Assembly: GCF_000143415.4 (NCBI RefSeq)
Contig: NW_003314345.1
Span: 694,264-758,263 of the forward strand
Direction of reading: 5' to 3'
Length of the DNA: 64,000 nt
From: Selaginella moellendorffii
Taxonomy: Eukaryota; Streptophyta; Lycopodiopsida; Selaginellales; Selaginellaceae
The notes beneath the pieces are model-generated. The model searched no databases and had not been told where the DNA came from. It saw only the letters and a list, made by a program, of their open reading frames with translations. Within the stretch, counting starts at the first letter, position 1, and every line of letters begins with the position of its first letter. Positions 1-12,144 of this stretch are shown in pieces. Made by a program: the position numbers and the translations under genes.

Positions 1-3000
1 CCCACCAATAAAGAGATGCATAATCATCGTTGAAGAAAGAATCTACCATCCCGAAGAACAGAAAATCATTCTTGATCAACAATAATCAAGCAAAACTTTT
101 TGTGATAAGGATAATCAACTATCCTAAATGATAGTCAATCATCACCAATGATTGCTAGATGCAAAAACCAACTTCAACATTGAAGCTAACAAGCCAAAAT
201 GCTTTCCCCAACAACTCCTAACAAATGGAACAATGAGCATGAAAACTCAAGGAACCAAAAGTTTGAAGAAGCCTATAGCCAAGTCTTGCCTAACAATGAT
301 CACAAGTCTCGCATGAACTAACTTCAATGCTAAAGAAGAAATCATGGTACAACCCACAATATTCTCCTCAACACATCCATAAGCTAAACTTCATAATGCC
401 AAAGCTAATGAAGAGCATATCTGCATCAATCCAAAAGCTAATCATAACGAAGCTATGCTCGACAGGTGATCATCTAATCGATCCTCCATGAATCCATCTA
501 TAGCAAGACGTAACTCCCTTTACAACAAGCTCAAGAAGAATCATCAATGATCGACATATCCCAACTCAAATCCAATAAGGATTCAATCACTTCAATATCG
601 ATCACTAACTCTTCCACTTGCAGAGTTAGCATAATCCACGACTGAGTCACTTTTCAAGGAAAAGCCAAAGCTCATCCTCTACTAAACAATCTCATCTAGA
701 ACACAACTAACCCAACTTGCCACTCAGTTCATTTGAACGTCAATACAGTTGCTAACTAGCAAATGCACGAATGCTAATAACACAAAACTACAACCAAATC
801 ATCAACACTATCTCTATTGAGACTAATGAAACTCAATATCAATCCTAAGGATAGACATCTCATCTCACTTGAATCCCAACATCAATAGTATCAATGACAA
901 GGCATCACTTCAATGCCATCAACACCATAACAAAGCTAGAAGAAAGCACGAGTGAATCACCACTCAAAACTCTCTAGCAACTAAGCTAACCAAAGTCGAA
1001 GATACTTTACTTAGTATCCGAGACTAATTCTTCAACAACACTCAGTTATAGATAACACTTCCTCAAGGAGTGAATCACCACATCCAAGACTCCATGAAAT
1101 CCAACACTATGAACTAAACGCAACCAAATGATATCAACAGAGGTATAGTCATTATGTCAACATGGAAAACCCATGCAAGTCTAACAACGCAATCCTCCGC
1201 AACACCATCCGGTAAAGCAAGCCCACCACTGCTAAATGTTCAACGAGTGAAGCAAGTGTCAAAAGTCTTTGACGAAGTCTACAAGTAATCACTAGTTGCA
1301 AAACAACGAACAATCACTCTTCAACTTGCCTTCACAAGACCCAAACACTAAACACTTGCCATCGAGTCATATACTTATCCAACATAAACGTAATACCCCA
1401 AATATGAGATAAAGGTTCATGGATAAGCACAAACTAAATGACCACTCAAATCCAACTCAACCGCAATAAACTCACTAATGCATTTAGGCAATAGCTCTGA
1501 GCATCCCTTGAAGAGGCTAGCTATGCATAATCAACCCTAAGTCGAAACTTAAGTGAAGACCATGAGATGGACTCATGTTGGTACACAACCTCCACTTAGA
1601 CAAAGCTATAGTATGGGTACTAACATCTCAAACTCAAACAACTAGGTTGGACATCACCATCCTCAGCCAAGGTGTAGGGCCACCAAGACCAAGTCAAGAT
1701 TAGTGAGAGCTCACTACTCTCATAGAGTCTTAGCGAAATGCAAGGTGCAACCTGCCACCAAGCAAAACACTATAAAAGAAAGGCACAAGGGTCACCCTTC
1801 TTAGAAAAGCGCAACGGCCACTTTTCTACACCAACTCCAGACTCTATCCAACTCAATTGCCTTAGCCCCAAAAGTCAGCATCCCTTTCGGGTCGCATCAT
1901 ACAAACCACTTACTAAGGTCTAAGCTAACAAAGATCAACTCCAACCCCTTCACTAGTTTGTATTGGCTTTCGAAAATGGAATGGTTTTCGGGCAAAGTGA
2001 TCAACAGATCAGCCATTAGAGAAGTCTAAGAAAATTTGTGGAAACATTTTCCATCCTAGAGAAAGAATGACTCTCAGTCTAGAAATGCAAACTTTCAAGA
2101 CTCAACCAACTTCCTCCTACTGACAACTTCACATAGGTTCACCTCAACACAAATTCTTAAGACCCATAGTATGCTAAGCATCGAACATCTTTGCCCATTT
2201 TTCCAACATCCAACACCGACATCCGCAAAATGCAAAGTGAACATCCAAGGTTTGATCACGAAGACCACATCTCTAGATATCCACATTGCAATAACACTTT
2301 TCTTCAACCACATTCAAGATCCAATGTGAAGCCAAAACACTAACAAGAAAAATGACATGAAAATTCAAGGTCTAAGGAAAATTCCTCATCACTCGAAACA
2401 ACAATGCCACTTCCACTAACACAAGTGTTAGCGATGTCAATGCCTCAACAACACACTTTCTCCATCCAACAATCTACTCCAAGTGCTAACGGATCAACCG
2501 ACAAGTTATAGCAAGAGAATGCTATAACCTTTTCCAACACTTTATGGGCAAACCCTCAAGGAACAAGGAACCAACTTAAGCTTAGCATAATGGACTACCA
2601 TCGAGAATCTAGTCAAAGCTACTACAATGCTACTACGTGCAAGTAGACTAGCTTCACCATCAACCACTTTGGGGTTGATCATCGTTTAACCAAGCAACTT
2701 CGTAAACACATTGCTCATTATCACATGGATATGATATAAGTATCACAATGACTTGATCATCAATCGAGCAATACCAAGAGCAACACCAATGTCATTACTT
2801 CAAAGGTTTATGTGAGCATCAAGTGCCAACTCAATTCGACAAAATGCAGCATAAATGCCACACTCCACTGATAGAGTTTTATAACACCCAACACCACTAA
2901 CTTTTTGTTCATAACATGAAAAAGCTCATGACACTCTCTTTCCGACCAAACTCAACACTAATCCAATACCAAGCTACTCAAGGAGCAATAGCATTAAGCA

Positions 3001-3812
3001 TTGTAACCCAAATCTTCCAATAGCGAGCCTAGACAAAATGGTATAGCACTTCACCGCTATCCATCCCACAACTCACCATTGTAAGACCATCATCTCCAAC
3101 ATGCATCAAGATAGGGATTCTTGATTGCATAACGTGAACACGAGCAATGAGTCACACCTCGTTGCAAATCATCTTTCTTAAGAAGAGAAAATGATTTACG
3201 TGTTTGATCCTTCGTCCCTGATGACTCTCTTTTCGGTCTCATCTTTTTGACCAAACCTCAAGCTTGCGTTTGCACTGCTTTCAGTTCAATCCAAGAAAAG
3301 TTTATGAGAGAGCACGGCAATGATTACTTGAACCAATAGACTAATCCCTATAGTCTTAATTGATCCACTCATAATCATGCCTAGGAAGGATCCACTAGTG
3401 CCGTGCTAAACAGCTACGGACTAGCCTATTTGCCACTCCTAACAAACCCAGGGAAAGTTTACTTTAACTCACGGTACATAGAACACTCATGGAACCATTG
3501 GAACAACTCATGGAACTACCGATAAGCTAACATTAATCCTGCCAACTCAAAGTGTAACCTCGAGTTGCTAATGTGCCTCACTCACAAGCCCAAGCTCAAA
3601 CTCGTATGAACGGAACATCTCAAATCCATCCTATGAGCCCAAGAGCAAGCTCACATCACAAGGTACAACAAGGTAACAATATCCATACCTAAGGAACGAT
3701 TGCGAAGCCTTTGCACCCAAACGTGTACCCACTCGGATCATCGTTTTCATCTCTGCGTATGCAACAAGACTAGTTGCCCAATCTCATTGGATAGTACTCG
3801 CCGAGACTCACT
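1..3812 (-). mobile_element. Internal region of a non-coding LTR retrotransposon
   Basis: This stretch lies directly inside the LTR at 3826-4970 and follows its primer-binding site, so it is the 5' internal part of an element read on the minus strand, running off the window at base 1. No open frame longer than about 70 codons and no gag or pol motif can be found on either strand, so it resembles the large non-coding derivatives (LARD type) that depend on enzymes made elsewhere. Two other copies support it being a family: 21300-22390 matches about 2700-3812 in reverse complement, and 10340-11040 matches about 1870-2600 in the same orientation. Confidence 0.65.
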
Positions 3813-3823
3813 CTCTGATACCA
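3813..3823 (-). other. Primer-binding site complementary to tRNA-Met
   Basis: Read on the minus strand this is TGGTATCAGAG, two bases after the LTR end. It matches the usual plant LTR-element primer site complementary to the 3' end of initiator tRNA-Met. It fixes the orientation of the element as minus. Confidence 0.75.
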
Positions 3824-3825
3824 AA

Positions 3826-4970
3826 TGTAGCGCACGTGGTTTTTACCCTTTATCCTATGGTGATTTACCATAGGATAACACCACGAAGCGGAACCTAAAC
3901 CCTCTTAGTGCCACGTGACAAATGCCATGTGTCACATGCCACGTGTCCATGCCACGTGTCCATAGGAACCCGAGGTTCAGGGCCTTGGGCCACTAAACGA
4001 AGGAACGGTGCCAAACTCCCAAGCATGGAGCCAAGGAGTGACGGAACCGAACCACGGAGCAACTCCCGAGCATAAAGCCCAAGGAGCGAAGGGACAGGGG
4101 CCCGGAGTGACTTGGAATAGTCCTAGAGTAACCAGCATCCCAATGCCAGGACCAGCACGCAAAACGGAGCCAAACGGAGTCTGGCGCTATTTCGGCATAC
4201 CGGTGGCCTAACGCGAGGACATGGGTACTCCACCAACTAGCATGGAATGGAGCTTGGGCTTAGACCCAAGCCAGACGCAGAACAAGGACAGGCACGCAAG
4301 CGGGAGCTAGACTATGCCTCAGGTTGGTCAGCCATGCCCGACCTACCCACTATCCCTACTATACATTTGGAACCCCCCATAGCCCCCCCCCCTTGAGGAA
4401 CACACGCTTTGGGCTTTCACCCCAAGCCTACCCTTAGTACCAGGAGTTAGTCTCTGGGACAAGCTCGAAACTTACTAAATATGGAATGGCGCTAGAATGC
4501 GAATTTGGACACGGGACGAACACCATTGTGTTCAGGCTGATCTCTACATTCCGTAGATATGCCAAATGAGCAAATCTGGACACTTTCCATAAATAGCATT
4601 TGGGACCGAATTGAGACTAACGCTAAGGGCATGATAGCGAGGGTGTTTGGCAGACACGGTAAGCTATCATGTAACGATATTGAGGGACCAATCTCAATAC
4701 GTGAGGGTTCTTGTCAAGCCAGTGCAAGACAGAGCAAAAGAGAACTAAGAGCCAGGCCGAGTATGCTCAGCTAGAAACACATAGGAGTTCCTACCTTATG
4801 TCCATCTGGCTAAGTACAGGTGCTAAGCCCAGTAAACTAACACTTGAACAAGAGGGGCTGCTAAAGGGAACCAGCAATACCGACCTCCTGCCATCGTGGC
4901 AGTAAGGTAAGAGTGTCCGTAAGGACTAGCCGACAGGTAACTTTCGATACCTGAAGTCACATTCGCGACA
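3826..4970 (-). repeat. Long terminal repeat (5' LTR of minus-strand element)
   Basis: The 1145-base block begins TGTAGC and ends CGCGACA on the plus strand, so it has TG...CA ends, and a tRNA-Met primer site abuts it at 3813-3823. Its inner half is repeated at 22398-22915 and 20948-21286 in the opposite orientation, including a shared stretch with several near-repeats of the CACGTGGCAT type and a short hairpin (TCCTATGGTGATTTACC region near 3850). Short open frames inside (for example 4008-4211 and 4559-4774) have no recognisable product and are taken as chance. Confidence 0.7.
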
Positions 4971-5910
4971 GTTACACATATATTCTTTTTTACACATGCC
5001 AAATGTCTAGGGAAATAAAATGCAAGGAAATATAGACCACATTATAGTGGCAGAGCACATTGGCACGCTACCATTCTCTCATGTGAAATTGTCTTTCAGT
5101 CTTGGAAATGTAGATAAAGTTGATTCTTTGATGTGATATTACTTTTGAGTCTTTCGAAAGATTTTGATTTCTTTTATCATTATTTACAAACAATTTTTGA
5201 AAACTTTTAATGAGGATTCACTGCAAAATATACCTTGGTCTTATCATATTAGAGGATTGTGATATAGGCAAGCAACAGAGTTTTTAATATGAATTAATAT
5301 GTAAATTACAAATGTCATGGAAAGTTTTATGGAGTAGATTTCTTGGTGCTTTCCACCGTGCTGTTCATTTCTTCATTTCTCTGCTCTAGACTGTTGTTTC
5401 AGAAGTAACAGGAGCATTTTTATCAATCGTGATAATGGTTTCCACATTCCCAGATGGGTAATAAGGACCAGGAGTGTAATATGGAAATTGTGGTAGTGAA
5501 ACAAAATTAGCATTCTCACTTTCCTTTACACTACAACTCTTACTCACAGATCTTGTATTTTCCTTGCTTCCCATCTTCTCAAGAACCCTAAAAAAAGCTT
5601 TTGAATGAAGGAATAGTATCTACAGCTGTTAAAGTATTCAAAATATTAAATAGTCAAATCAAATATGACAGCTGTAACAGTTGTCATAATAAAATAATAT
5701 AGTTGAGGTGTCATACAGCCAGCATCTTCCTACTAAAATCGTAGTAGCTGATGACTCCGAGTGTATTTTGTCATGCCATTTCTTGGAGACAAAGAAGACA
5801 TCTAGACACACAACTGGCAGAAAGAATCAAACCAATCGGACATGTTGCATGCGAGTTTTAGCTCTTTGAGTTCAAAATTTCCTACCGTGGAGCTCCCAGT
5901 ATAGGTCCAA
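4971..5910. other. Intergenic, no recognised gene
   Basis: AT-rich sequence between the LTR end and the gypsy remnant. A 62-codon minus-strand frame at 5386-5574 opens with MGSKENTRSVSK and is Ser/Pro/Tyr-rich. It could be a terminal exon or chance and has no motif I recognise. Nothing else is supported. Confidence 0.4.
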
Positions 5911-6600
5911 GTGTATTACATTGAAACTTCAGCACCAAACTTGGACTGGACTTCAGTGGAGGATCTTCCTTCACTTGAAGAGTACTTGGCTACAGTTCTT
6001 GCATTGGACATCGAGCGCTCAAAGCATCAGAAGCAAAGAGAACAACAGACAAAGACTCCGAATCCAACAGCAACGTTCTTGCCTGACTTGCCAGAGACGG
6101 TCTTGCCGGATGTGGTGTCCCCAGCATCTTTATTTGAAGAAGAGGACACTTCTATGATTATAGATTATTTCGACGGTGCTTTCTGCCCCAAAAACCAGGT
6201 TGCTGGCATTGGAGTTTGGATGATTGATTCTGCGGAGAACAAAGTAGCTGACCTCTCTATCACTTTGCCAGCAACATCAGCTAATGAAGTAGAGTACATG
6301 GCGGCTATCAGTGCCATGAAGTTGGCCATAGATCTCAAGTTTAGGCGAGTCACTTTCATTGGAGATGCACAACTCATCATACGCCAACTTACTGGAGAAT
6401 ACCAAGTCCGTAAGGAGAACCTGAAAGAGCTATGGCAGTGGGCAGTCAACCTAAAGTATGAGTTCTCTTAGGTGACTTTTCAAAGTGTCCCTCATGAGGA
6501 AAACTTTTGGGCGGACAGGTTATCACATCAAGCAATCACCATGATGCGAGAGGCAAAAGGCACTGCCTGCTCTTTGGTTTCCAAGGTTAGAGAGGAATCT
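5911..6600 (+). pseudogene. Extra RNase H-like domain of gypsy pol (with in-frame stop)
   Basis: The frame carries the four acidic positions of RNase H in order: FDGAFCPKN (first Asp near 6172), SANEVEYMA (Glu), GDAQLIIRQL (Asp), and after the TAG at 6469 the segment ENFWADRLSHQA (last Asp). The GDAQLIIRQLTGEYQVR pattern is typical of the archaeal-type RNase H found as an added domain in some plant gypsy elements. In described Tat elements I know it as lying downstream of RT-RNase H. Here it lies upstream of RT. Confidence 0.7.
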
Positions 6601-6849
6601 GAGATGGATGAGCCCCTTGCACCCAAGGTTTCTCCAGACTCCAGGGTTCATGCTATTTTCCTAGGCGATGACAAGGACCTGGTCTTTATCACCACATCCC
6701 TTGCTTCAACAAACACAGAAAAGCTCTTGAATTTCCTTCACTGTTTCAAGGACGTGTTTGCTTGGAACTACAGCCAGCTTCTAGGAGTTCTTTTGGACGC
6801 AATCATGCATAGTATTGTGCTTTCAGAAACAGCCAAACCAGTCCATCAA

Positions 6850-7980
6850 AAGATGCGGCATTTCAGCCCGGCAGCTCACTCAGAGATGAAGTTGGAGATC
6901 GAGTGACTTCTGGCAGCTGGCTTTATTTACCCTTTGGAGAGCTCAGAGTGGGTGGCCAATCTCATTCCTGCACGCAAGGCAAATGGAAAACTCCGCCTCT
7001 GCGTTGACTTTCGAGACTTGAACAAGGCAACTGCGAAAGATCACTTTTCAACTCCATTTATCAATGCGATTGTGGATAAGATGGCTGAACACCGTTACTA
7101 CTCTTTCATGGATGATTTTTCAGAGTACAACCAGATCTTCATTTATCCTGATCATTGAGATCTTACGGCCTTCCAAACACCTTGGGGCATCTTTGCTTTC
7201 AACGTCCTCCCGTTTGGCTTGTGTAATGCCGGAGCTACTTTTCAACAGCTTATGACCCATGCCTTTCACGATTTGATTGGAGGTGCCTTAAGGGTGTATA
7301 TGGATGATCTGTGCATGACCTCTAACTCTTTTAAGGATCACCTTGTGAACTTGGAACAAATATTCACTCACTGCCAGCAACATAGGTTTTCATTGAACCC
7401 GGCAAAGTGTAAATTCGGGGTGACTGAAGGCCAGTTACTAGGCTTTGATGTCTCCCAGGATGGGATCAAATCCTAGGTAGCCAAGGCTTAGGAGATCCTG
7501 GATCGGAACCCACCAACCAACGTGAAGCAACTTCGCAGTTTCCTCGGGCAAACGGGTTTCTTTCGCCGTTTCCTCCACAACTATGCCACACGTTCATGGC
7601 CCCTTATAGCTCTACTACAACACAACGTTCCATTTTTCTGGGGTGAGTCCCAGCAACAAGCCTTTGAATCACTGAAGCAGTCACTCCACATGGCCCTGGT
7701 CCTCCAACCACCAGAACAACAACTTCCTTTTGACATTTACATCACAATGGGCATAGAGGCTTTTGGAGTATGCCTTTGCCAATATTCACAGCCCGGCAAG
7801 CCACCACATGCAACATACTATGCCTCACATTCGTTCAAGGAGACTGAGAAGAAGTACGTGGATGCAAAAAAAGAAGCAATGGTTGTTGTTTACACCTTGG
7901 AGCGATTTCGTCACTTTCTCGTTGGAGCCCATATCCATTTCCATGTCTATTTTAATGTGCTAACCTTTCTTTTACAGTGA
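6850..7980 (+). pseudogene. Gypsy reverse transcriptase and RNase H (with in-frame stops)
   Basis: RT motifs are clear: WVANLIPARKANGKLRLCVD, FRDLNKAT, FMDDFSEYNQ, TPWGIFAFNVLPFGLCNAGA and the catalytic VYMDD box near 7300, then LNPAKCKFG. The connection and RNase H follow: RSFLGQTGFFRRF, FDIYITMGIEAFGVCL, YASHSFKETEKKYVDAKKEA. Stops at 6904 (TGA where the family usually has an Arg codon), 7156, 7474 and 7489 break one otherwise continuous frame. Catalytic residues are present, but no single product can be made. Confidence 0.85.
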
Positions 7981-8254
7981 CTGGTTCACAGTCCTCATAC
8001 TTTATCTTGGATTGTGACCATCCAAGAGTTCCAGCCACTTTTCACATGCGGCGGAAGTGTGTGATGGATCCGAGCGAGTTCTTGGTTGCCAAAGCTACTT
8101 CCTTTGTGGTCCCAGCAGCATTATAGGACATTGTGGTGTACCTGGATTCAGGTCAGTTCCCAACAAATTCCTCACTAGTGCAACAAAAGGCATTGGAGAT
8201 CCGAGCACGGGGTTTTTGCCTTCTCGACAGACACCTTTACAGGAGAACTTCTCA

Positions 8255-8706
8255 AGACGTTTTGTTGCGGTGTGTGGGGGAACATGAGGTCCCTTAGCTT
8301 CTTTGCGCTTTCCAGTCTTGTGCGGGGCATTTCTCGGGACAAGTCACAGCACAGCTCCTCTTGCGCCATGGCTACTTTTGGCCTCGGATTCACTATGACA
8401 GCTTGGCCTATGCAAAGGCATGTGAGCAGTGCCAACGGTTCAACCCCCGAAGCCATGTTCCACGTCTTCCTTTCCAACTCATCACTTCTCCAAGTCCCTT
8501 TTTCCAGTGGGGACTTGACTTCGTCGGCCCGATCAACCCACTGAGCTCAAAAGGGCAGCGATACATCATCATGGCGATGGACTATTTCACCAAATGGGTT
8601 GAGGCCACCCCTTTGCGACAAGCAGATCAACAGTCTATAGCAAAGTTTGTCTACGAGTACATCATTTGCCGATTTGGAGTTTCTGCTGTTTTGGTTTCCG
8701 ATCGTG
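8255..8706 (+). pseudogene. Gypsy integrase, truncated
   Basis: The zinc-binding region reads GHFSGQ, then LLRHGYFWPRIHYDS and ACEQCQRF (HHCC type), followed by the core start WGLDFVGPI and MDYFTKWVEATPL and the second catalytic Asp in VLVSDRGDGE. The third acidic residue of the DD35E triad and the C-terminal part are missing, because the sequence changes to unrelated repeat after about 8706. Confidence 0.8.
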
Positions 8707-9340
8707 GGGATGGGGAATAGCCTTCCCCAATATCCCTTTTCCGGTCCACACTAAAACCCTTTCTGTCCATGGCCGTGTTCGCTACCATTGCTACTGGATC
8801 AAGGCCCACAGGCCCGACCACTAAGTCCCACAGTCCTCTAGGACTTCCTCCTCCCACGACCGTATCCTTGGTCTCTACACCAAAGGACTGCTCCTCTTCC
8901 TTTTCACAGTTTGGGACTTTAGGACAACATTTCAGAATACCGTGGCCTTACACGAGCCTCATGAGTACTCTCCCCACCTTCTGCCTTTTGGTGCTCTAGC
9001 CGTGAGCTTAGAACGAGGTTCCGTTGAGCCATACCAGGTATCCAAGTAGGTAGTGCCACCCACACTTGGACTGAAAGCATTGACCATTTGATCTCCCAGG
9101 GGAACTAGAGCCGGCTCTTGAACACTTCACCAAGCTACCCCGCTTGACGGTCCATATTCACTCTAGCCTGGACCTCCTAGTGGTTATCCCATCACGTAAC
9201 ACCTGGGTACAGCCTTCTTGGGCCAAACTAGCCTTTCCTGGCCAAACTGGCTCCATTGGAGTCCTCCCCCCCTACTATACTTTTGGAGCTCACCAAACCC
9301 CCCAGGGTCTGGGAGACAAACGCTTTGGGCTTTCACCCTC
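8707..9340. repeat. Repeat-derived spacer, probably LTR-like
   Basis: Pyrimidine-rich sequence with no believable coding frame follows the broken integrase. A segment at about 9275-9340 (TACTATACTTTTGGAGC, then GCTTTGGGCTTTCACCC) resembles 4360-4425 inside the LTR at 3826-4970, so this is probably a diverged LTR relative. No ends could be defined. Confidence 0.4.
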
Positions 9341-9344
9341 TCAG

Positions 9345-9595
9345 ACTCGAACTCGGACTTAGACTTGGACTCAGGCTTGGGGCTCGGTCTCGGCCTCGGC
9401 CTTGGTCTCGGTCTTGGTCCTGGTCTCGGTCTTTGTCTCGACTTCGGACTCCATCTCAGGTCCTTCTTGGACTCCATCTCGGGTTCCATCTCGGGTCCAT
9501 CTTGGACTCCATCTCGGGTCCATCCCAGACTCCATCTCGGGTCCATCTTGGGTCCATCTCAGACTCCATCTCGGGTCCATCTCGGGTCCTCTTGT
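9345..9595. repeat. Short tandem repeats (CTCGGT-type and GGTCCATCTCG-type)
   Basis: Degenerate hexamer repeats of the CTCGGT/CTTGGT type run from about 9345 to 9445, then a second array built on TCCATCTCGGG with variants (GACTCCATCTCGGG) runs to about 9595. All three frames are open here on both strands only because the repeat lacks stop codons, so the Arg/Pro/Gly-rich frames are not genes. Confidence 0.75.
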
Positions 9596-9599
9596 GTCC

Positions 9600-9860
9600 C
9601 TTTTCTAGAGACTCTTTTATTGCTCACTTCATGCTCATTCTTTGAGCACTCCATTGGGAGTTCCACTCCCACTCTTGACCATTCAAGTCGGAGCCTTTTT
9701 AGTCCAAACGTGTTACGCTCGTTTGGCTTTCGCTTTAGCCACTACCACATGGCACCCTTTCTGCTCCACTTTAGGGCTTAGGGATTTGTGTCTCACACTA
9801 TCATCATCCAAACTTGCATACAGATTTTTCTTGAGATCTTTTGAATTTTAAATTTTCCTG
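9600..9860. repeat. Repeat shared in reverse with 20710-20847
   Basis: About 9619-9770 (around CATGCTCATTCTTTGAGCAC and CACTACCACATGGCACCC) matches the reverse complement of 20710-20847. At the second site the repeat stops next to a primer-site-like sequence, suggesting both are ends of one LTR family. No coding potential. Confidence 0.5.
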
Positions 9861-9861
9861 C

Positions 9862-10215
9862 AGAAATCGCCACTGTTGCTCCCAACATGGAGCACCACTG
9901 CTTTAGAGAAAGGGCAGGAGAGCAATGCGCTCAAGTAAATGGCCAGTGAAGCTGCAGCTCCTGAATCTCCCAAGCAGAGATCCCACTCAGAGACCTCCCA
10001 CTCAATTGCTACAACAATCCCCGCGGGAACAAGTGCCAGCAGCAGATCCGAAGCTTGATGGGATGCCTTTTTACAGTGTTGCCATTGTCGCTCCTGGCAT
10101 TCTCCACTGCTGCTTGAGGGAAAGGGCGTAGCCCTAGATGAAAGCAAGTAAATGGCCAATGAAGTTGCAGCTCTTAGTCCCCATGGGAACAAGTGCTAGC
10201 AGTAGATTCGGAGCC
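9862..10215. repeat. Imperfect tandem duplication, about 0.2 kb units
   Basis: Two neighbouring copies share blocks in the same order: GCCACTGTTGCTCC / GCCATTGTCGCTCC, then AAATGGCCAGTGAAGCTGCAG / AAATGGCCAATGAAGTTGCAG, then GGGAACAAGTGCCAGCAGCA / GGGAACAAGTGCTAGCAGTA. Open frames here are short and repeated. No product is recognised. Confidence 0.55.
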
Positions 10216-10339
10216 ATGGGCTCTAGATCCACTCTCGAGCCCCCAACGGCAGCAATGGCACCTCTGCCAACGACAACAGAGGTGAGTGTGGCCACTGGAG
10301 AGGAGCTGGAAGATGCCACTTTGCCTCTCATACTCCCCA

Positions 10340-11040
10340 AGAAGTTAACATCTCTTTCGGGTTGCATCATATAAATTACATACTATGGTCTAAGTTAATC
10401 GAAGTCAACTCTAACCCTTTCACTAATTTATAATGGCTTTTTAAAACAAAATGGTTTTTGGGCAAAGTGATCAACAAATCAACCATTGGAAAAGTCTAAG
10501 AAAATTTATGGAAAAATTTCCATCCTAGAGAAAGAATGACTCTCAATCTAGGAATACAAATTTTCAAGACTCAACCAACTTCCTCCTATTAACAGATTTA
10601 TATGGGTTCACCTCAACACTAATTCACAACATGCTTAAGCATTGAACATTATGCCCATATTTCCAACATTCAACATCAACATCTACAAAATGTAAAATGA
10701 ACATTCAAGACTTGATCACAAAGACTATATCTTCAGATATCCATATTGCACTAACACTCTTTTTTAATCACCTTCAAAATCTAATATGAAGCCAAAACAC
10801 TCACAATAAAAATAACATGAAAAATTAAGCTAGGAAGGTTCCTCATTGCTTGAAACAATATCACTTTCACCAACACAAGTGCTAACAATGTCAATGCTTT
10901 AACTTCACACCTACTCCATCTGACAATTTACTCCAAGTGCTAATGAATCAACTGACAAGCTATAGCAAATAAATGCTATAACGCACTTCAATGGGCAAAC
11001 TCAAGGAACTAAGGAACCAACTTAATCTTAAGAGTGTGGA
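10340..11040 (-). repeat. Diverged copy of the non-coding LTR-element interior
   Basis: The block lines up collinearly with about 1870-2600, for example GGGCAAAGTGATCAACA and AGAGAAAGAATGACTCTCA shared by both. Most differences are C-to-T or G-to-A, making this copy visibly more AT-rich, as expected for an old methylated element. It has no LTR at either edge, so it is a fragment. Confidence 0.75.
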
Positions 11041-11560
11041 CCATATTTGAGCTCATGAGTTGAAGAGTTGAGCTCGTGAGTTGAGCTAAAGTTATAATTG
11101 TAGTTTAATACAGAAATTAAAAAACTTTAAAATATTAAAGTTATAGCGAACTTAATAATTTCATAACTCTCTACATATTATATAGATAAAAATGTTCTAA
11201 AGGACACTTCTTGTTCTAACAATTTAAATAGCTATAATAGGGATATCTATTAGATAATAAAATAAGATGTTTGTAGAAAAAGTATTCTTGTCACTTCCTT
11301 AAATCTGTACTATGTGCTTTCTGGCTAGTAAATATCAAGTTTGTCAGAATTAAAAAATTATTAAATTTGAAATAAGATTCTATATAAAGCCATATAACTG
11401 TTTGAAAAGAAAAAAAAAACTATTGATGTAAGCTTATTACATATAAAAGAAAAACTTGGTTCTTTTCTAGAATACATTCTTGAGGGGTTTGTCATAGCAT
11501 ATTGTCTAGAATTTATAAATCTTCATTCACACTCTCATTTGAAATAAGGGAAATACACAC
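11041..11560. other. AT-rich intergenic, nothing recognised
   Basis: No open frame, repeat or RNA feature could be supported in this stretch, which is strongly AT-rich with several poly-A runs. Confidence 0.4.
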
Positions 11561-11562
11561 AA

Positions 11563-12006
11563 ATGTCTATAGGTTCTAGTGTTGGTAATTTTAACTCTCA
11601 CAATCTTTCTTCCCAAGGTTCAAGGGTTAGAAGATGCAATAACTATCCCATTGCACAGCATAACCAAACCACACAAGAGAATGAAAGAGAGGATAGTGAT
11701 CATGAGTTAGAGATAAATACAATGATAGAGGGCACAATAAATTGGGTGAAAAAGATTGCCCTCTTACTTGTTTTAGAAAAATGCAATTCTACCACTTTCA
11801 AAAAATGCCCTATATATTTTTTATCATTTGGTGGAAATAATGGTGATGATCAGTATGATGGTATATATGCTCTCGCGACACACTACAACATCACGCACCC
11901 GAAAGACTACCATAAAATATTTTTTGAGATGGTAAAGACAGAAATAGAGACACATGAGTACTATGGGCAGTATTGTGAAAAGAACACTCGAAAGTATATA
12001 AAATAA
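11563..12006 (+). CDS. Hypothetical protein, 147 aa, unrecognised
   Basis: An ATG-started frame of 147 codons with a polar, low-complexity N-terminus (Ser/Asn/Gln-rich, residues 1-45) and a more ordered second half containing SFGGNNGDDQYDGIYALATH and YHKIFFEMVKTEIE. I recognise no family. Codon use is AT-rich like the surrounding repeat debris, and the flanks are decayed transposon-like sequence. It may be the first exon of a decayed mobile-element gene rather than a host gene. No splice partner was identified. Confidence 0.3.
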   Translation: MSIGSSVGNFNSHNLSSQGSRVRRCNNYPIAQHNQTTQENEREDSDHELEINTMIEGTINWVKKIALLLVLEKCNSTTFKKCPIYFLSFGGNNGDDQYDGIYALATHYNITHPKDYHKIFFEMVKTEIETHEYYGQYCEKNTRKYIK

Positions 12007-12144
12007 AAAGTGAAATGAAAAAACACCTTTCTATTAATTATATAAAGTATAATAAGTCTATATTATTGATAGAGAATAAACATTGATAGTGTTAGAGAAA
12101 TCTAGTTAGCTCCAAAAGTTTCTGCAACTCAACAAAAGTAAAGC

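Larger units (their letters stand above)
5911..8706 (+). mobile_element. Decayed Ty3/gypsy retrotransposon pol region
   Basis: Successive domains of an LTR-element polyprotein read in order on the plus strand: an extra RNase H-like domain, reverse transcriptase, the usual RNase H, then integrase. From 5911 to 7980 everything stays in one frame and is broken only by stop codons (6469, 6904, 7156, 7474, 7489, 7978). Integrase from about 8260 is in another frame. No gag or protease was found upstream, and the integrase ends abruptly near 8706 where unrelated repeat sequence begins. The additional archaeal-like RNase H points to the Tat branch of plant gypsy elements (inference). Confidence 0.8.

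Noticed and set aside
9184-9781. Long open frames on both strands over the CTCGGT/TCCATCTCGGG repeats (up to 187 codons)
   Set aside because: The repeats lack stop codons in every frame and encode only simple Arg/Pro/Gly/Ser patterns, so these frames are not evidence of a gene.
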